Origin: Bog-950 sp046329535 | GTDB taxonomy: Bacteria; Bacteroidota; Bacteroidia; Chitinophagales; LD1 | Assembly: GCA_046329535.1 (NCBI GenBank) | Contig: JAXLUN010000002.1 | Span: forward strand, 310,001-374,000 | Direction of reading: 5' to 3' | DNA length: 64,000 bases | Shown: positions 35,942 to 46,175 of the stretch, piece after piece | Layout: every line of letters begins with the position of its first letter | Position numbering within the stretch: the stretch's first letter is position 1 | The notes under the pieces: model-generated | Database searches by the model: none | The model's input: only the letters and a program-made list of their open reading frames with translations | Told to the model about the DNA's origin: nothing | Position numbers and translations under genes: made by a program

Positions 35942-36217
35942 TTATTTGTTTACTTTCTTGGCAAGTTCAGCTCCCGCTTTGAATTTAGCTACTTTTTTTG
36001 CTTTGATATTTATCTCCTTTCCGGTTCTTGGGTTGCGGCCCTTTCTTGCTGCACGCTTAGAAACAGAAAATGTTCCGAAGCCAACCAAAGTTACTTTACC
36101 ACCCTTTGAAAGGGTTGAAGCAACTGCGTTAATAAATGAATCAAGCGCATCTCCTGCCTGACCCTTAGTTACCTTCGCATCTTTAGCGATTTTGTCGATG
36201 AGTTCACCTTTGTTCAT
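35942..36217 (-). CDS. HU family DNA-binding protein
   Basis: 91 residues, normal length. Nucleoid-associated protein that bends DNA as a dimer. MNKGELIDKIAKDAKVTK at the start, VTLVGFGTFSVSKRAARKGRNP in the arm region and the basic GKEINIKAKKVAKFKAG tail are typical of HU. It is monocistronic, with a good promoter upstream and a terminator downstream. Confidence 0.97.
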   Translation of the reverse strand: MNKGELIDKIAKDAKVTKGQAGDALDSFINAVASTLSKGGKVTLVGFGTFSVSKRAARKGRNPRTGKEINIKAKKVAKFKAGAELAKKVNK

Positions 36218-36256
36218 GGAAAAAAATTTGATGGTTATGTAATTATTTTATGTCAA

Positions 36257-36287
36257 CAAAGATAATGGCAGATTATAGTTCTCCAAA
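36257..36287 (-). promoter_or_regulatory. Promoter of the HU gene
   Basis: On the minus strand, TTTG (36287-36284) and TATCTTTG (36264-36257) are 19 bases apart, an exact fit to the Bacteroidota -33/-7 consensus. The leader to the ATG is about 35 bases. Confidence 0.7.
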
Positions 36288-36353
36288 TATCACTACTGAT
36301 TGATTGTTACAACTTTTCTACATATCCACGCTATCACTACCAAGTCTGACGTT

Positions 36354-38837
36354 TTATCTAACAATAAATTTCCGTACCAATTGGTCATCAAGATACTTTA
36401 TACGAATAAAATATTCGGCTGCTGTGAGTTGATTGATTGGAATTTCATAATCATTTCTTCCTACATTCAACTGAATGTCTATAGGGTTAACTACATAATG
36501 GCCTAAAATATCGGTAATTGAAACCTCTACCCTTCCCGATTTAGGAAGAATAATTCCAAGTATTGAATATTGGAAGGAAGGATTGGGTGATGGTCCAATC
36601 AATTGAATGGTTCCTGTTAAAGAACTACACTCTCTATTATTGTCAATCCGAAGTTCCTCTTGACCAGCATTTACATTTACAGCCTCTACACATGCATAGG
36701 TTTGTGCATTAATAGAAGCAACCACAAATTTTGCAACAAATGTGTAATCCATTACCTGGCCCGATTGCAAATTCCCTTTCCAATTTTCCTCAATAACACC
36801 ACCACTTCCTAGCGTAGCCTTAAATATTATATCAGATACAATCCGCGTTCCTACATTACTTGCCCTCACAGTTATTGAAATCAAAATTGAACCATCAGAC
36901 TGAATTGTCTGGCTTGTAGAAACATCGTCAACAGATATATCCAAATCAGTTTTTATGGCTATGAACTTCTGAGACGATGAATCTACGCAGCCATCGGCAG
37001 ATGTCGCCACAAGTGTAATGCTGAAAGTGTCATTTTGAGCATATAAGTAATTAGGTTCAAAATCTGTAGAGAGGCTACCATCCCCAAAACTCCATTGGTA
37101 TGAAGCAGAGTTGCTACTCAAATTATCAAATTGGATGTCAATTGGAGCTTCTCCGTACAAAGGAGAAAATGTAAATTCTGAAACAGGATTACTATGAACA
37201 GAAACTGTTTTTTCTATTGTATCTATGCAAGAGCTTTGTGTAGTCACTACTAACCTAATTGAATAAGTTCCGGTATCAGAAAACATATGTTGTGGTTGTT
37301 GACCTGTATAACTAGAGTTTTCTATTCTCCAATTCCATTGATTAATTGGCTCACTAATTGAAATTGAATTATCCTGTGGAGAGTATGGAACTCCTTCACA
37401 AACATTCAGGCTTGTGAAACTTGCAACCGGTTTTTCAATAATATTCACCTGCTTAACTATTTCATTAACGCACCCGATTGCATTCTGAATAGTCATTTTT
37501 ACATTCTTTAATCCCGATGCCTGGTATTTATGCTTCGGGTTTTGTTGTGTACTATAAAAACTGCCATCGTCAAAATCCCATTGCCAACTAACCAATGAGT
37601 AAGATGGAGTAGCATCTGCAAACAATACAGAGTCGCCAAGACAAACATTGTCAAACTGAAAATCGGGAACCAAAGGAGCAAACACTTCAATAGTATTACT
37701 TAAAGTGTCTCGACATCCATTATTTGTAATAACAATCAAAGAAATGGGAACGTCTCCCTGATTAGCAAATGAATAAGTCACATTCGGGGTTGAGAATGTT
37801 TGTGATCCATCTATTAACCAACCCCACAGTAAAATCGTGTCTGTTATTACAACCACACTATTATCGAAAAGTGATGTAGTGGTTCCGGCACAAATAGGAG
37901 TTGAATTGGGGTAGATGTAATCTGCTATCGGCTTAGGATGTACTGCTATCGTTTTAGTTATATTACCAGTACAACCAGAGTCTGTTACGACTTGCAAATT
38001 GACCGTAAAATCACCCGAGGATGAAAAAATATTTGAAGGTGTGGCGCTGGTGGAAGTGTTGCCATCACCAAAACTCCAAAGCCATGCATTAACTAAATCG
38101 AATGAGCTGGTGGTAGATTGATCTGTGAATTGAACAAGTTCTCCTGAGCATGATGTGCCATAATTAAAGTCTGTTATCGGGGCAACTCCCTTTAAAGTAA
38201 CCGCTACTGTGTCTTTAACGCTGCACCCATACATATCTGTAACATCGACATGGTATACTCCTGAAGAGGAGATACTGATAGCAGATGTTGTACTTCCTGT
38301 AGACCACTGTATGGATTGTGGCAAATAGGATCCAAAATCAATACCTAACTGATTGCCCGAGCAAACGGCAGTATCAGTTGGCAAAATGGAATAGAGTGAG
38401 AAGCTATCTATAAATACATGTACAGTATCAGTTACAGCAATACAATTACTTTGGTCCGTAATAGTACATAAATAATCGCCTGAGACAACAGGGGTTATTG
38501 AGAATGTACTGGATAAGTTGTCATCATTCCAAGCATATTGAAAATTATTAGAATTAGTAATTAACGGATAAATGATTAGTTGATCATTTAGGCATATAGC
38601 AGTATCATTCGTATTCGTCCCAGATAAAGGGAATGTGACCTGTATGGTATCAGAACTAACCCTATTAAATACATCCGTTGTGCGAACCCAATAAGAACCC
38701 GATTTAGATACAACTATCTGACTAGCCGTATCGCCTGTTGACCACAAATAACTTATAAAACGATTTCCGCTATTTAATACCACCGGACAGAAACTATTGC
38801 TCTGGGTAATATCCGAACCTAAATTTACTGGGGGCAT
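36354..38837 (-). pseudogene. C-terminal part of a frameshifted giant PKD-repeat T9SS protein
   Basis: 827 codons open from an ATG at 38837, but that ATG lies inside a domain that is continuous in the second copy of the same repeat (NKYAPPVNLGSDI), so this is not a natural start. It encodes Ig-like and many PKD-type repeats (for example WSFGDGSLSTDFEPNYLY, WLWSFGDGNTSTSATPSN) and ends in a T9SS sorting domain (GPSPNPSFQY ... FIRIKYLDDQLVRKFIVR). Without the upstream signal peptide it could not be exported. It should be read together with the 38943-41720 part as one surface protein of about 1,790 residues. The frameshift may be real or an assembly error. Confidence 0.75.
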
Positions 38838-39493
38838 ACTTGTTGTAGATGTAGTTCTCTACTTGAATTCGCTCGGCATCATTCAACGCGCGTTTATAAA
38901 CTATGATTTCGCTCACTGAACCCTTATAATAATATAGAGAACCTAAACTCCTATCCTGTAACTTGCATTGACAAATGTGTCCTGAAAAGATATCGCTGTG
39001 CTTGTTGCCGACTGCACCCCGTTAATCAATAGTCTAAAATCAATACCTCGCCTCTTCACAAGACCCCATAGCTTAGGAACAAAACCTGTGTTAGGCATAT
39101 CCGTTGTCACCGGACTCAATACTGTATTATTGGACCATACTGAATAACGCTGGTTTTGTGGCCTCCTCATCAGATGCATCCCAGCGTTAATGTTTGTTCC
39201 GGTGGTTAGTATTCCCGCGTAGTTAGGAGGTGCCAATTGTGTGTCACCACTAGCTAAAACAAATATAGTCAGAGAAGAATCTCCATAACTAGGTATGACA
39301 CCGCCCTGCAGGTTATCATTTAAACCATCAAAATGAACAGAAGGTAGATTATTCAACAGGGGAACCGAACTGATAAACGTTGGGCGATTTGTAGATGTAA
39401 CTTGAGTAGCTGATAAATTATTCCCGCTATAATCACTCCATTGATTTACTAAACCTGAATTTAATGATATACCACTATCTGCTTGAAGCCATA
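38628..39493. repeat. Copy A of a 0.87 kb near-identical direct repeat
   Basis: It begins agggaatgtgacctg and ends gcttgaagccata. It matches 40749-41617 with no difference noticed by eye except two homopolymer lengths (866 against 869 bases). It encodes a LamG-like (concanavalin-type) domain plus an Ig-like domain inside the PKD protein. Confidence 0.9.
38838..38951 (-). other. Out-of-frame joint between the two parts of the PKD protein
   Basis: Here the frame is lost between two short homopolymers. Compared with the second copy of the repeat, a G run is 5 instead of 7 (38830-38834 against 40951-40957) and a C run is 2 instead of 3 (38950-38951 against 41073-41075). In the third frame the segment still encodes SLGSLYYYKGSVSE and RIQVENYIYNKYA. 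The net change is minus 3, so the frame is restored after the second site. Confidence 0.85.
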
Positions 39494-41720
39494 AGCAAAG
39501 ATCTTGGATACTGTTAGGAGAAAATATAATAAATCCATTTTTAGCTGAGTATACTGAGTCCCCGCAAACATTGTAGGCTACTACTTTCCAAAAATATGAT
39601 TGATTCTCAATCAAATTTGTTACTACATAATTAGTATCCTCTATATTACTAATTCTCTGTACCGATCCAAATAAACTATCCGTGCTTAATAACAAAGTGT
39701 ACCGAATAGCATTATCAGATGCAAGCCATATAAAGTTAACATATCCACTATGAATTTGAGAGTTATCAGTTGGGCTTATCAAAGCTATATTTGCCGGACT
39801 CGGAGCAGAAGCTAAAATATTTACCACCTGTTCAACTGTATCAGAACATCCTTCTGATGAGGTAACTATCAACTCAACATTATATGAACCCGCAGATGAA
39901 TATATGTGAGAAGAATTTGTGGTATTCGATGAAAAGCCATCACCAAAAAACCATTGCCATTGAGCAATTGATGCTGTATTGGGCATACTACTTTGATCAT
40001 AAAAAAAATAGTTGTTTTGGACACATCCAATTCCACCACTAAAATTAGCTAAAGGCACCTCTTTAATATCTACATTTTTAAAAGCCATACTTGAGCACCC
40101 CACAGTAGTAATAGCTTCTAGACCAACCTGATATTGGCCCGGCAAGGAATATAAATGAGTGGGGTTCGAAGCTGAGCTAAAAGTGCCATCACCAAAATTC
40201 CAATTGTAAACTATGATATTTGAAGTGTCCAGAGTTATTGATAAGTTGTGGGTTAAATAGTTCTCACCAAAACACAATGTATCTCCCGAAAAATCAATGA
40301 TCGGAGCTATTCCTTTAATCAACACATTAATCGTATCGATAGCAACACATCCCAATGCATTAACTACCGTTAAACTATAATCCCCTGAATTGTTAACTAA
40401 AATAGAATTACCTGTTTGACCGCTGGACCATGAAAATGACAAGTTCGCCCAACCATTTGAAGGTGACTGTAAACTTATGAGGTCTCCTGCACAAAGCGAT
40501 GTATCAGCTCCTAATGAAACCGTATTTTTAAATGTATCGACCAACAAAAACATAGTATCAGACATCAGATGGCAATTAAAACCATCTGAAACATCTACAT
40601 AGTAACTACCTGCGGAAACAATCGCTACATTAGTAGTAGTGCTTCCATTGCTCCATAAATAGTTAAAATTATTACCTGCTAATTGGGTGGCTAAAACCAG
40701 TGTAGAGCCAAGACATATGGTTGTATCTTGTTGAGTAAGTTTGACTTCAGGGAATGTGACCTGTATGGTATCAGAACTAACCCTATTAAATACATCCGTT
40801 GTGCGAACCCAATAAGAACCCGATTTAGATACAACTATCTGACTAGCCGTATCGCCTGTTGACCACAAATAACTTATAAAACGATTTCCGCTATTTAATA
40901 CCACCGGACAGAAACTATTGCTCTGGGTAATATCCGAACCTAAATTTACTGGGGGGGCATACTTGTTGTAGATGTAGTTCTCTACTTGAATTCGCTCGGC
41001 ATCATTCAACGCGCGTTTATAAACTATGATTTCGCTCACTGAACCCTTATAATAATATAGAGAACCTAAACTCCCTATCCTGTAACTTGCATTGACAAAT
41101 GTGTCCTGAAAAGATATCGCTGTGCTTGTTGCCGACTGCACCCCGTTAATCAATAGTCTAAAATCAATACCTCGCCTCTTCACAAGACCCCATAGCTTAG
41201 GAACAAAACCTGTGTTAGGCATATCCGTTGTCACCGGACTCAATACTGTATTATTGGACCATACTGAATAACGCTGGTTTTGTGGCCTCCTCATCAGATG
41301 CATCCCAGCGTTAATGTTTGTTCCGGTGGTTAGTATTCCCGCGTAGTTAGGAGGTGCCAATTGTGTGTCACCACTAGCTAAAACAAATATAGTCAGAGAA
41401 GAATCTCCATAACTAGGTATGACACCGCCCTGCAGGTTATCATTTAAACCATCAAAATGAACAGAAGGTAGATTATTCAACAGGGGAACCGAACTGATAA
41501 ACGTTGGGCGATTTGTAGATGTAACTTGAGTAGCTGATAAATTATTCCCGCTATAATCACTCCATTGATTTACTAAACCTGAATTTAATGATATACCACT
41601 ATCTGCTTGAAGCCATAGTGTTAAATTGGAAAAATCAATTGGACTAAACTGGCCAAATGTGGAGTTTATTATAAAAAAATAGAAAAAAAATAGAAACCTT
41701 CTTTTTCTCATAATACACAT
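38943..41720 (-). pseudogene. N-terminal part of the giant PKD-repeat T9SS protein (frameshifted)
   Basis: 925 residues. A signal peptide (MRKRRFLFFFYFFIINSTFGQ; ATG at 41720 or 41711) is followed by a LamG-like domain (LWLQADSGISLNSGLVNQWS), an Ig-like SPRB/PKD region, a fibronectin III-like segment (PSPANIALISPTDNSQIHSG) and a second LamG-like copy that stops early at YRIGV because of one missing C. The matching place in the first copy reads YRIGSLGSLYYYKG. Export and adhesion are presumed from the architecture. If the break is an artefact, 36354-41720 is one intact gene. It lies next to the polysaccharide locus, but a link is not shown. Confidence 0.75.
40749..41617. repeat. Copy B of the 0.87 kb near-identical direct repeat
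   Basis: The N-terminal copy within the PKD protein gene, with the reading frame intact throughout. The offset to copy A is 2121 bases at one end and 2124 at the other. Confidence 0.9.
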
Positions 41721-41759
41721 ATTGTCTTTTTATGCGGGTCCAAGTTAGATAATGGCATT

Positions 41760-41777
41760 AAATATATTCCAGAATAT
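41760..41777. promoter_or_regulatory. Inverted repeat, possible operator, second intergenic copy
   Basis: ATATTC, ca, GAATAT at 41764-41777 is a perfect 6-bp dyad inside the 17-mer shared with 29143-29159. It lies 40 bases upstream of the PKD gene start, in the divergent gap before the polysaccharide locus. Nothing else was recognised in the 230-base gap 41721-41950. Confidence 0.25.
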
Positions 41778-41950
41778 TGTAAATATCGCTGGTTTTTATA
41801 AAAACTTGAATTGTGGCTACCATAATGACTTTTTTATTAAAGAATTTCCTCATTAAACACCAAAAACTAAATATCCCAATCAAATCAGAATTAGTTAGAT
41901 AGCCATGACAGAATTCAGATTATCAAAAGTAATTTTAATAACATTACATC

Positions 41951-43279
41951 ATGAATGAAGTCATCGGATTACAAGACTATATTTTGGCTCCATTACTTTT
42001 TATTTTTTTTGCTATCGCTGGTTTCTATTATGCGAAATACAAATACGGGAACACGCCTCTTATGAGGTATTTCGTACTAGGACTTATTCTCAAAATGATT
42101 GGTAGTGCTATCGCAGGTGCCGTTTTCATCCTTTACTACCAGAAAGGAGATACTCTTTACTACTACCTCCACAGCAAAACTCTTACTTTTGTGTTTGCGA
42201 ATGACCCGGTACACAACTGGATTGTCTTTTTTCCAGAATTTTTCCATGATTCTATAATAAATACCCCCTACTTTCCTGCAGATTATTTACGAAAAGCCAA
42301 TTCGTATATGCTTGTAAGAATCGCTGGTTTACTGAACTTATTTTTGTTTGATTCTTATTTTTCAATAGCAATCTGTTTTTCTGTTTTTTCTTTTATAGGA
42401 TCATGGAAATTATATAAAGTATTCTACTACTATGCTCCAGAATTACATAAACAAATAGCCACTTCAACTCTTTTTTTGCCTTGTTTAATTATGTGGGGGT
42501 CTGGATTATTTAAAGACACTTTAACATTTGGTGCCCTTGGAATATTAACCTATAGTTTACACTCTATTGCGGTAAGGAAGCACTTCAAGGCTGCATACAT
42601 TTTCTACATCTTAATAAGTCTTTACCTGATAGGTGTAGTTAAACCATACATTTTAATGGCATTACTGCCAAGCATGGTTTTTTTTCAAGTAAATAGTTTT
42701 AGTGCCCGTATTTCATCATCATTTGTAAAAACAACTGTCTTCCCTTTGTTAATACTCTTAGTAATAATTGGGAGTTTAGGGATACTATCTATATTAAACA
42801 CCACATTTACTGCATATAACTTGGACAACATGGAGGATAAACTGGAGGGATTTCAAAGGTGGCATAGCATAAGATCTGAGCAAACAGATGGCTCTGGATA
42901 TACACTGGGTAGCGGAGGAACCAGCCCGGGAGAGCTATTAGTAAAATTTCCGCTTGCGGTGAATGTAACTCTATTTAGACCTTATATATGGGAAGCAAGA
43001 AAACCAATTGTAATACTTGCGGCACTAGAGAGCTTATTTGTACTATTCGTAACAATACAGACCTTTAGAAGGGTTGGCATTAAAGGTACAATTAAAGCAT
43101 TCTTCAACGATCCTTTCATATCCTTTTGCATCGTTTTTAGTTTCATTTTTGCTTTTTCAATTGGTATATCTAGCTATAATTTTGGAGCGCTTGTTCGATT
43201 TAAAATCCCATGTATGCCCTTTTACATGATGGGATTATATTTGAGTCAACGAAAACTGTCTATCAGCTACTCTAGGTAA
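41951..43279 (+). CDS. Polytopic membrane protein, possible polysaccharide polymerase
   Basis: 442 residues with about ten to twelve hydrophobic segments and large loops containing KGDTLYYYLHSK and GSGLFKDTLTFGALG. No family is recognised with confidence. The topology and the position at the edge of a glycan locus that has a Wzx flippase but no other polymerase candidate suggest a Wzy- or EpsG-like role. This is inference. It converges on the transglutaminase-like gene with an 11-bp gap. Confidence 0.55.
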   Translation: MNEVIGLQDYILAPLLFIFFAIAGFYYAKYKYGNTPLMRYFVLGLILKMIGSAIAGAVFILYYQKGDTLYYYLHSKTLTFVFANDPVHNWIVFFPEFFHDSIINTPYFPADYLRKANSYMLVRIAGLLNLFLFDSYFSIAICFSVFSFIGSWKLYKVFYYYAPELHKQIATSTLFLPCLIMWGSGLFKDTLTFGALGILTYSLHSIAVRKHFKAAYIFYILISLYLIGVVKPYILMALLPSMVFFQVNSFSARISSSFVKTTVFPLLILLVIIGSLGILSILNTTFTAYNLDNMEDKLEGFQRWHSIRSEQTDGSGYTLGSGGTSPGELLVKFPLAVNVTLFRPYIWEARKPIVILAALESLFVLFVTIQTFRRVGIKGTIKAFFNDPFISFCIVFSFIFAFSIGISSYNFGALVRFKIPCMPFYMMGLYLSQRKLSISYSR

Positions 43280-43290
43280 TAAACTCAATC

Positions 43291-44007
43291 TCACTTAGGT
43301 AAAAAATTGTATTTTAACTCGCAAAACCGAAAGTCAGGTATACTATTGTAGGGCGGATATAGTTTGCCATTTCTGGAATATATCCCATAGAAAAAAATAA
43401 ATTTTTTATCATAATTGATATTGCTTGCAATATCTTCATTTGCGGCACCACGCTCTATCATTTCTCTAAGCTTACCCAAAGATATCGGGTCATTATTTGA
43501 ATCTAATCCTATAATTTCCGAAAGAGAATCTACCAAAATCCATCCTTTTCTGGTCTTTACTTCCGAAACCGCGTGGGATTGTGTATAGGGATTAATTACG
43601 GCAAAGATTAACTGTATTAAGTTTTCATAATAGTATATTGATATGTGCCTAGTATCAAAACCATATACTCTTAATATCTTTTCTATTACATGGCTTTTGT
43701 CGTAACATAAACCCATCTTTGTTGTGTAAAGATCCTTAATGTTTCTTTCGTGGCACATGGGTATCCCATCTCCAATTATAGAAAACCTATTCACAGCGTT
43801 CTGAATTTGTTTTATAAAGACCACTTCATCCGCATATGATCTAAATCGAGTAGTTGTATCGATTGAAAAGTTGGTAGTTATTAAATTGGAGTATTTAATA
43901 TCCTCGTAGGTAATAGAATCGTCAAATTCGAGATTGTAAAGAAGTAATAAAATAGTTAACAATACGGTGATCGCTACACTAAAAACTATACCAGTTTTCT
44001 TAATCAT
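43291..44007 (-). CDS. Membrane-anchored transglutaminase-like protein
   Basis: 238 residues from the ATG at 44007, directly before a transmembrane anchor (GIVFSVAITVLLTILLLLYN); the open frame to 44070 adds unrelated residues. The extracytoplasmic part shows the papain-like triad of the transglutaminase fold: C101 in GLCYDKSHVIEKILR, H145 in SHAVSEV and D160 in GWILVDSLSE, with the family's usual spacing of about 15 residues between His and Asp. Proteins of this type can be peptidases or cross-linkers. Its role at a glycan locus is not known. It is the last gene of a minus-strand operon of five genes. Confidence 0.65.
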   Translation of the reverse strand: MIKKTGIVFSVAITVLLTILLLLYNLEFDDSITYEDIKYSNLITTNFSIDTTTRFRSYADEVVFIKQIQNAVNRFSIIGDGIPMCHERNIKDLYTTKMGLCYDKSHVIEKILRVYGFDTRHISIYYYENLIQLIFAVINPYTQSHAVSEVKTRKGWILVDSLSEIIGLDSNNDPISLGKLREMIERGAANEDIASNINYDKKFIFFYGIYSRNGKLYPPYNSIPDFRFCELKYNFLPK

Positions 44008-44123
44008 AATAATGTGTATTGTAAATGTTCTCCCATTTGCCTTTCGCCAATAGTTACTATACCCTTTCAAGATTATTGAATAATATCTGTATCTTGATTG
44101 GTTTCGAATTATTCAACAAAATC

Positions 44124-44906
44124 TTATAAGAGATTTTCTACTCTTTCAATTAAAGCAACTAATCCAGATCTAAATCTTCTAATTTGCCCATATATTCCTT
44201 CCGTGTTAACAAATGATGTGTTATGCTCTTTAGCAATTTCATTAATAGGTCTATCTTTTGTATAATAGTAAGCTGCCAGTGATTTTCTGCTTAATGTTTG
44301 GGGTATGTTCAACGGTTTGGGATGACCATGATAAGACACCTCATTTGTTTCAAAAATGATACAACGATTAAATGTTGGAGCAAATTTTCCGATTATTTTT
44401 TTTTCTGGAGTAGTTAAGTCCCACAATTCTAAATGCCCATTATACTCATCTAACCAATGTTCATTCATATACACCAACACATTTAACCTGCGGTGGTATT
44501 TTGTAATAGGATGTATGTTATAATCTATGTGAACATTTAAGTGTGCCCCTGATATTGACTGGTGAAGACCTGCTCCAAACAGTTCTCGGTCTGCTTGTAA
44601 ATCAGGTATCCCACTTAATCTAACTAACCATTGAATAAATTCATCTGAGTTAATTTCCGCGAACACATCCTTAAAAATGGAATCTGCTTTAAAATGTTCC
44701 TTAATAGCTTTATTTCTTTGATCAATGTATGTTGTTCTATTCCATGTGCCATCTGTAATAGGTGGAAAGGCGTTATGAATTTGAGCAGCGGATTCTGGGT
44801 TAAAGAATTGTTCAACAACTGCAAATCGGAACGGCTTGGTTGAATTGAACTGCCTATGCACTTCCAAAAATCTCTCATTAAGCGAGTTAATATTGATGAA
44901 CTTCAT
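44124..44906 (-). CDS. 2-oxoglutarate/Fe(II)-dependent oxygenase
   Basis: 260 residues. The iron triad is visible as H126 and D128 (HLNVHIDYN) and H193 (VSYHGHP), with R208 in SRKSLAAYYY as the likely 2-oxoglutarate anchor. Such enzymes hydroxylate small molecules, protein side chains or sugars. Its place between a glycosyltransferase (5-base gap) and a transglutaminase-like gene suggests a glycan- or protein-modifying task. The substrate is unknown. Confidence 0.75.
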   Translation of the reverse strand: MKFININSLNERFLEVHRQFNSTKPFRFAVVEQFFNPESAAQIHNAFPPITDGTWNRTTYIDQRNKAIKEHFKADSIFKDVFAEINSDEFIQWLVRLSGIPDLQADRELFGAGLHQSISGAHLNVHIDYNIHPITKYHRRLNVLVYMNEHWLDEYNGHLELWDLTTPEKKIIGKFAPTFNRCIIFETNEVSYHGHPKPLNIPQTLSRKSLAAYYYTKDRPINEIAKEHNTSFVNTEGIYGQIRRFRSGLVALIERVENLL

Positions 44907-44911
44907 GGTTT

Positions 44912-46123
44912 CTAAAAATCATTAGAATGCAAAAAAATCTTGTTGTAAATCAATTTAACAATGGAAAAGTCACGATTTTGTTGTGCTAGTTTAGTGATTT
45001 CAAATGCTCTTTCACTTCGGCTTGATGTTGAGATTAGCTCTTTAATAAATTCAAAACTTTGATTTAGAGAAGAATTATCTAAAGAAAATACTGCCCCTGA
45101 AAGGGGATTTTTTTTAATAATCTCCGAATCGTCTCCAATATTATCCGGAATCAATATCGGCAAACCATTGGCCCAGTATTCTCCATCTTTAATTGGGGAA
45201 CAATATTTTCTGCAATTCGCGGGTTTAATGAATGAGAATGCAAAATCTGAGGCTGAGAGGTAAGAAGGAATTTCTTCATGCTTCACTTTATCAATGAATA
45301 CATTTTCAATTGGTATTTGATGCTGATTCATTAGTTCTAATACCTCACCTTTGTTTTGTGGAGTCAATATGATTAAAAAAAAACGGGGGCCAAAAAAGCT
45401 AACAGCTTTGCGTAAAATTTGAAAAGCTTCTTCCTTATAGTAAATATCCCCAAATTTACCAACATAAGCAGCAACAAGACACTCCCCTCTAATACCCAAT
45501 TTATTTCTTGTAGAATCCCTTTTATCAGAGTTAAACTCAAAGTTTTTAAGATTCACACAACATGGAATTGTTTCCACCCTGTTAGGGGAGACACCTTCAC
45601 TTAATAGTTTTTCCCGATAATTATTGGATACCGTAATCAAATACTCGGCAGTTTCTTTTTGTTTCCTTTCCCAATACAATTCAAAAATGTACTTTGGATT
45701 GATTGATGACCAGACTCCGGATTCATACATATAGTCTGCATGTGGTTCAAAAGACTCGACAATATACGGAATACCTTGCTTCCTATAAATCATCCATGCA
45801 AGAGCACCAGCTGGCGCCCCACGAGCAAGCACTTTGTCAATAGAATATTGAGCTACTAGCTTACTTAATTGTTTAGGAAATAATATAAAATCAAAAACTT
45901 TATTTATGAAGGAAGGCCTAATATTCTCGCTTGTTAATGGTATGTGCTTGATTTTTTCTTTGAACCTCCTATTAGAATTGATCGTCAATCCATCTCTTTC
46001 TATTGTGCAAAAAATAATTTTTTGAATATTATCAAGCTCAGCCAAAATCTCCAAATGCGGTAATACAGTAGACTCAGTCAAACCATCACTTATGCCCCAG
46101 TAACAAATATATAACAAGTTCAT
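44912..46123 (-). CDS. Glycosyltransferase (GT4-like)
   Basis: 403 residues from the ATG at about 46123 (MNLLYICYWGISDGL); the open frame to 46153 starts at a TTG. Two Rossmann-like domains, with LVAAYVGKFGDIYYKEEAFQI at the start of the second and the donor-site region SFIKPANCRKYCSPIKDGEYWANGLPILIPD near the end, as in GT-B family 4 enzymes. No membrane segment. Donor and acceptor are not predictable. It is in the minus-strand glycan operon, 22 to 53 bases from its neighbours. Confidence 0.78.
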   Translation of the reverse strand: MNLLYICYWGISDGLTESTVLPHLEILAELDNIQKIIFCTIERDGLTINSNRRFKEKIKHIPLTSENIRPSFINKVFDFILFPKQLSKLVAQYSIDKVLARGAPAGALAWMIYRKQGIPYIVESFEPHADYMYESGVWSSINPKYIFELYWERKQKETAEYLITVSNNYREKLLSEGVSPNRVETIPCCVNLKNFEFNSDKRDSTRNKLGIRGECLVAAYVGKFGDIYYKEEAFQILRKAVSFFGPRFFLIILTPQNKGEVLELMNQHQIPIENVFIDKVKHEEIPSYLSASDFAFSFIKPANCRKYCSPIKDGEYWANGLPILIPDNIGDDSEIIKKNPLSGAVFSLDNSSLNQSFEFIKELISTSSRSERAFEITKLAQQNRDFSIVKLIYNKIFLHSNDF

Positions 46124-46175
46124 ATTTAAATTTCTAATTTGAAAGCATAACAAAGTAGTATCACTACTAGATTAA

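Noticed and set aside
38943..41720. Interpretation as a complete separate T9SS gene
   Set aside because: It stops within a LamG-like copy that continues in the parallel repeat and has no sorting domain; the frameshift explains it better.
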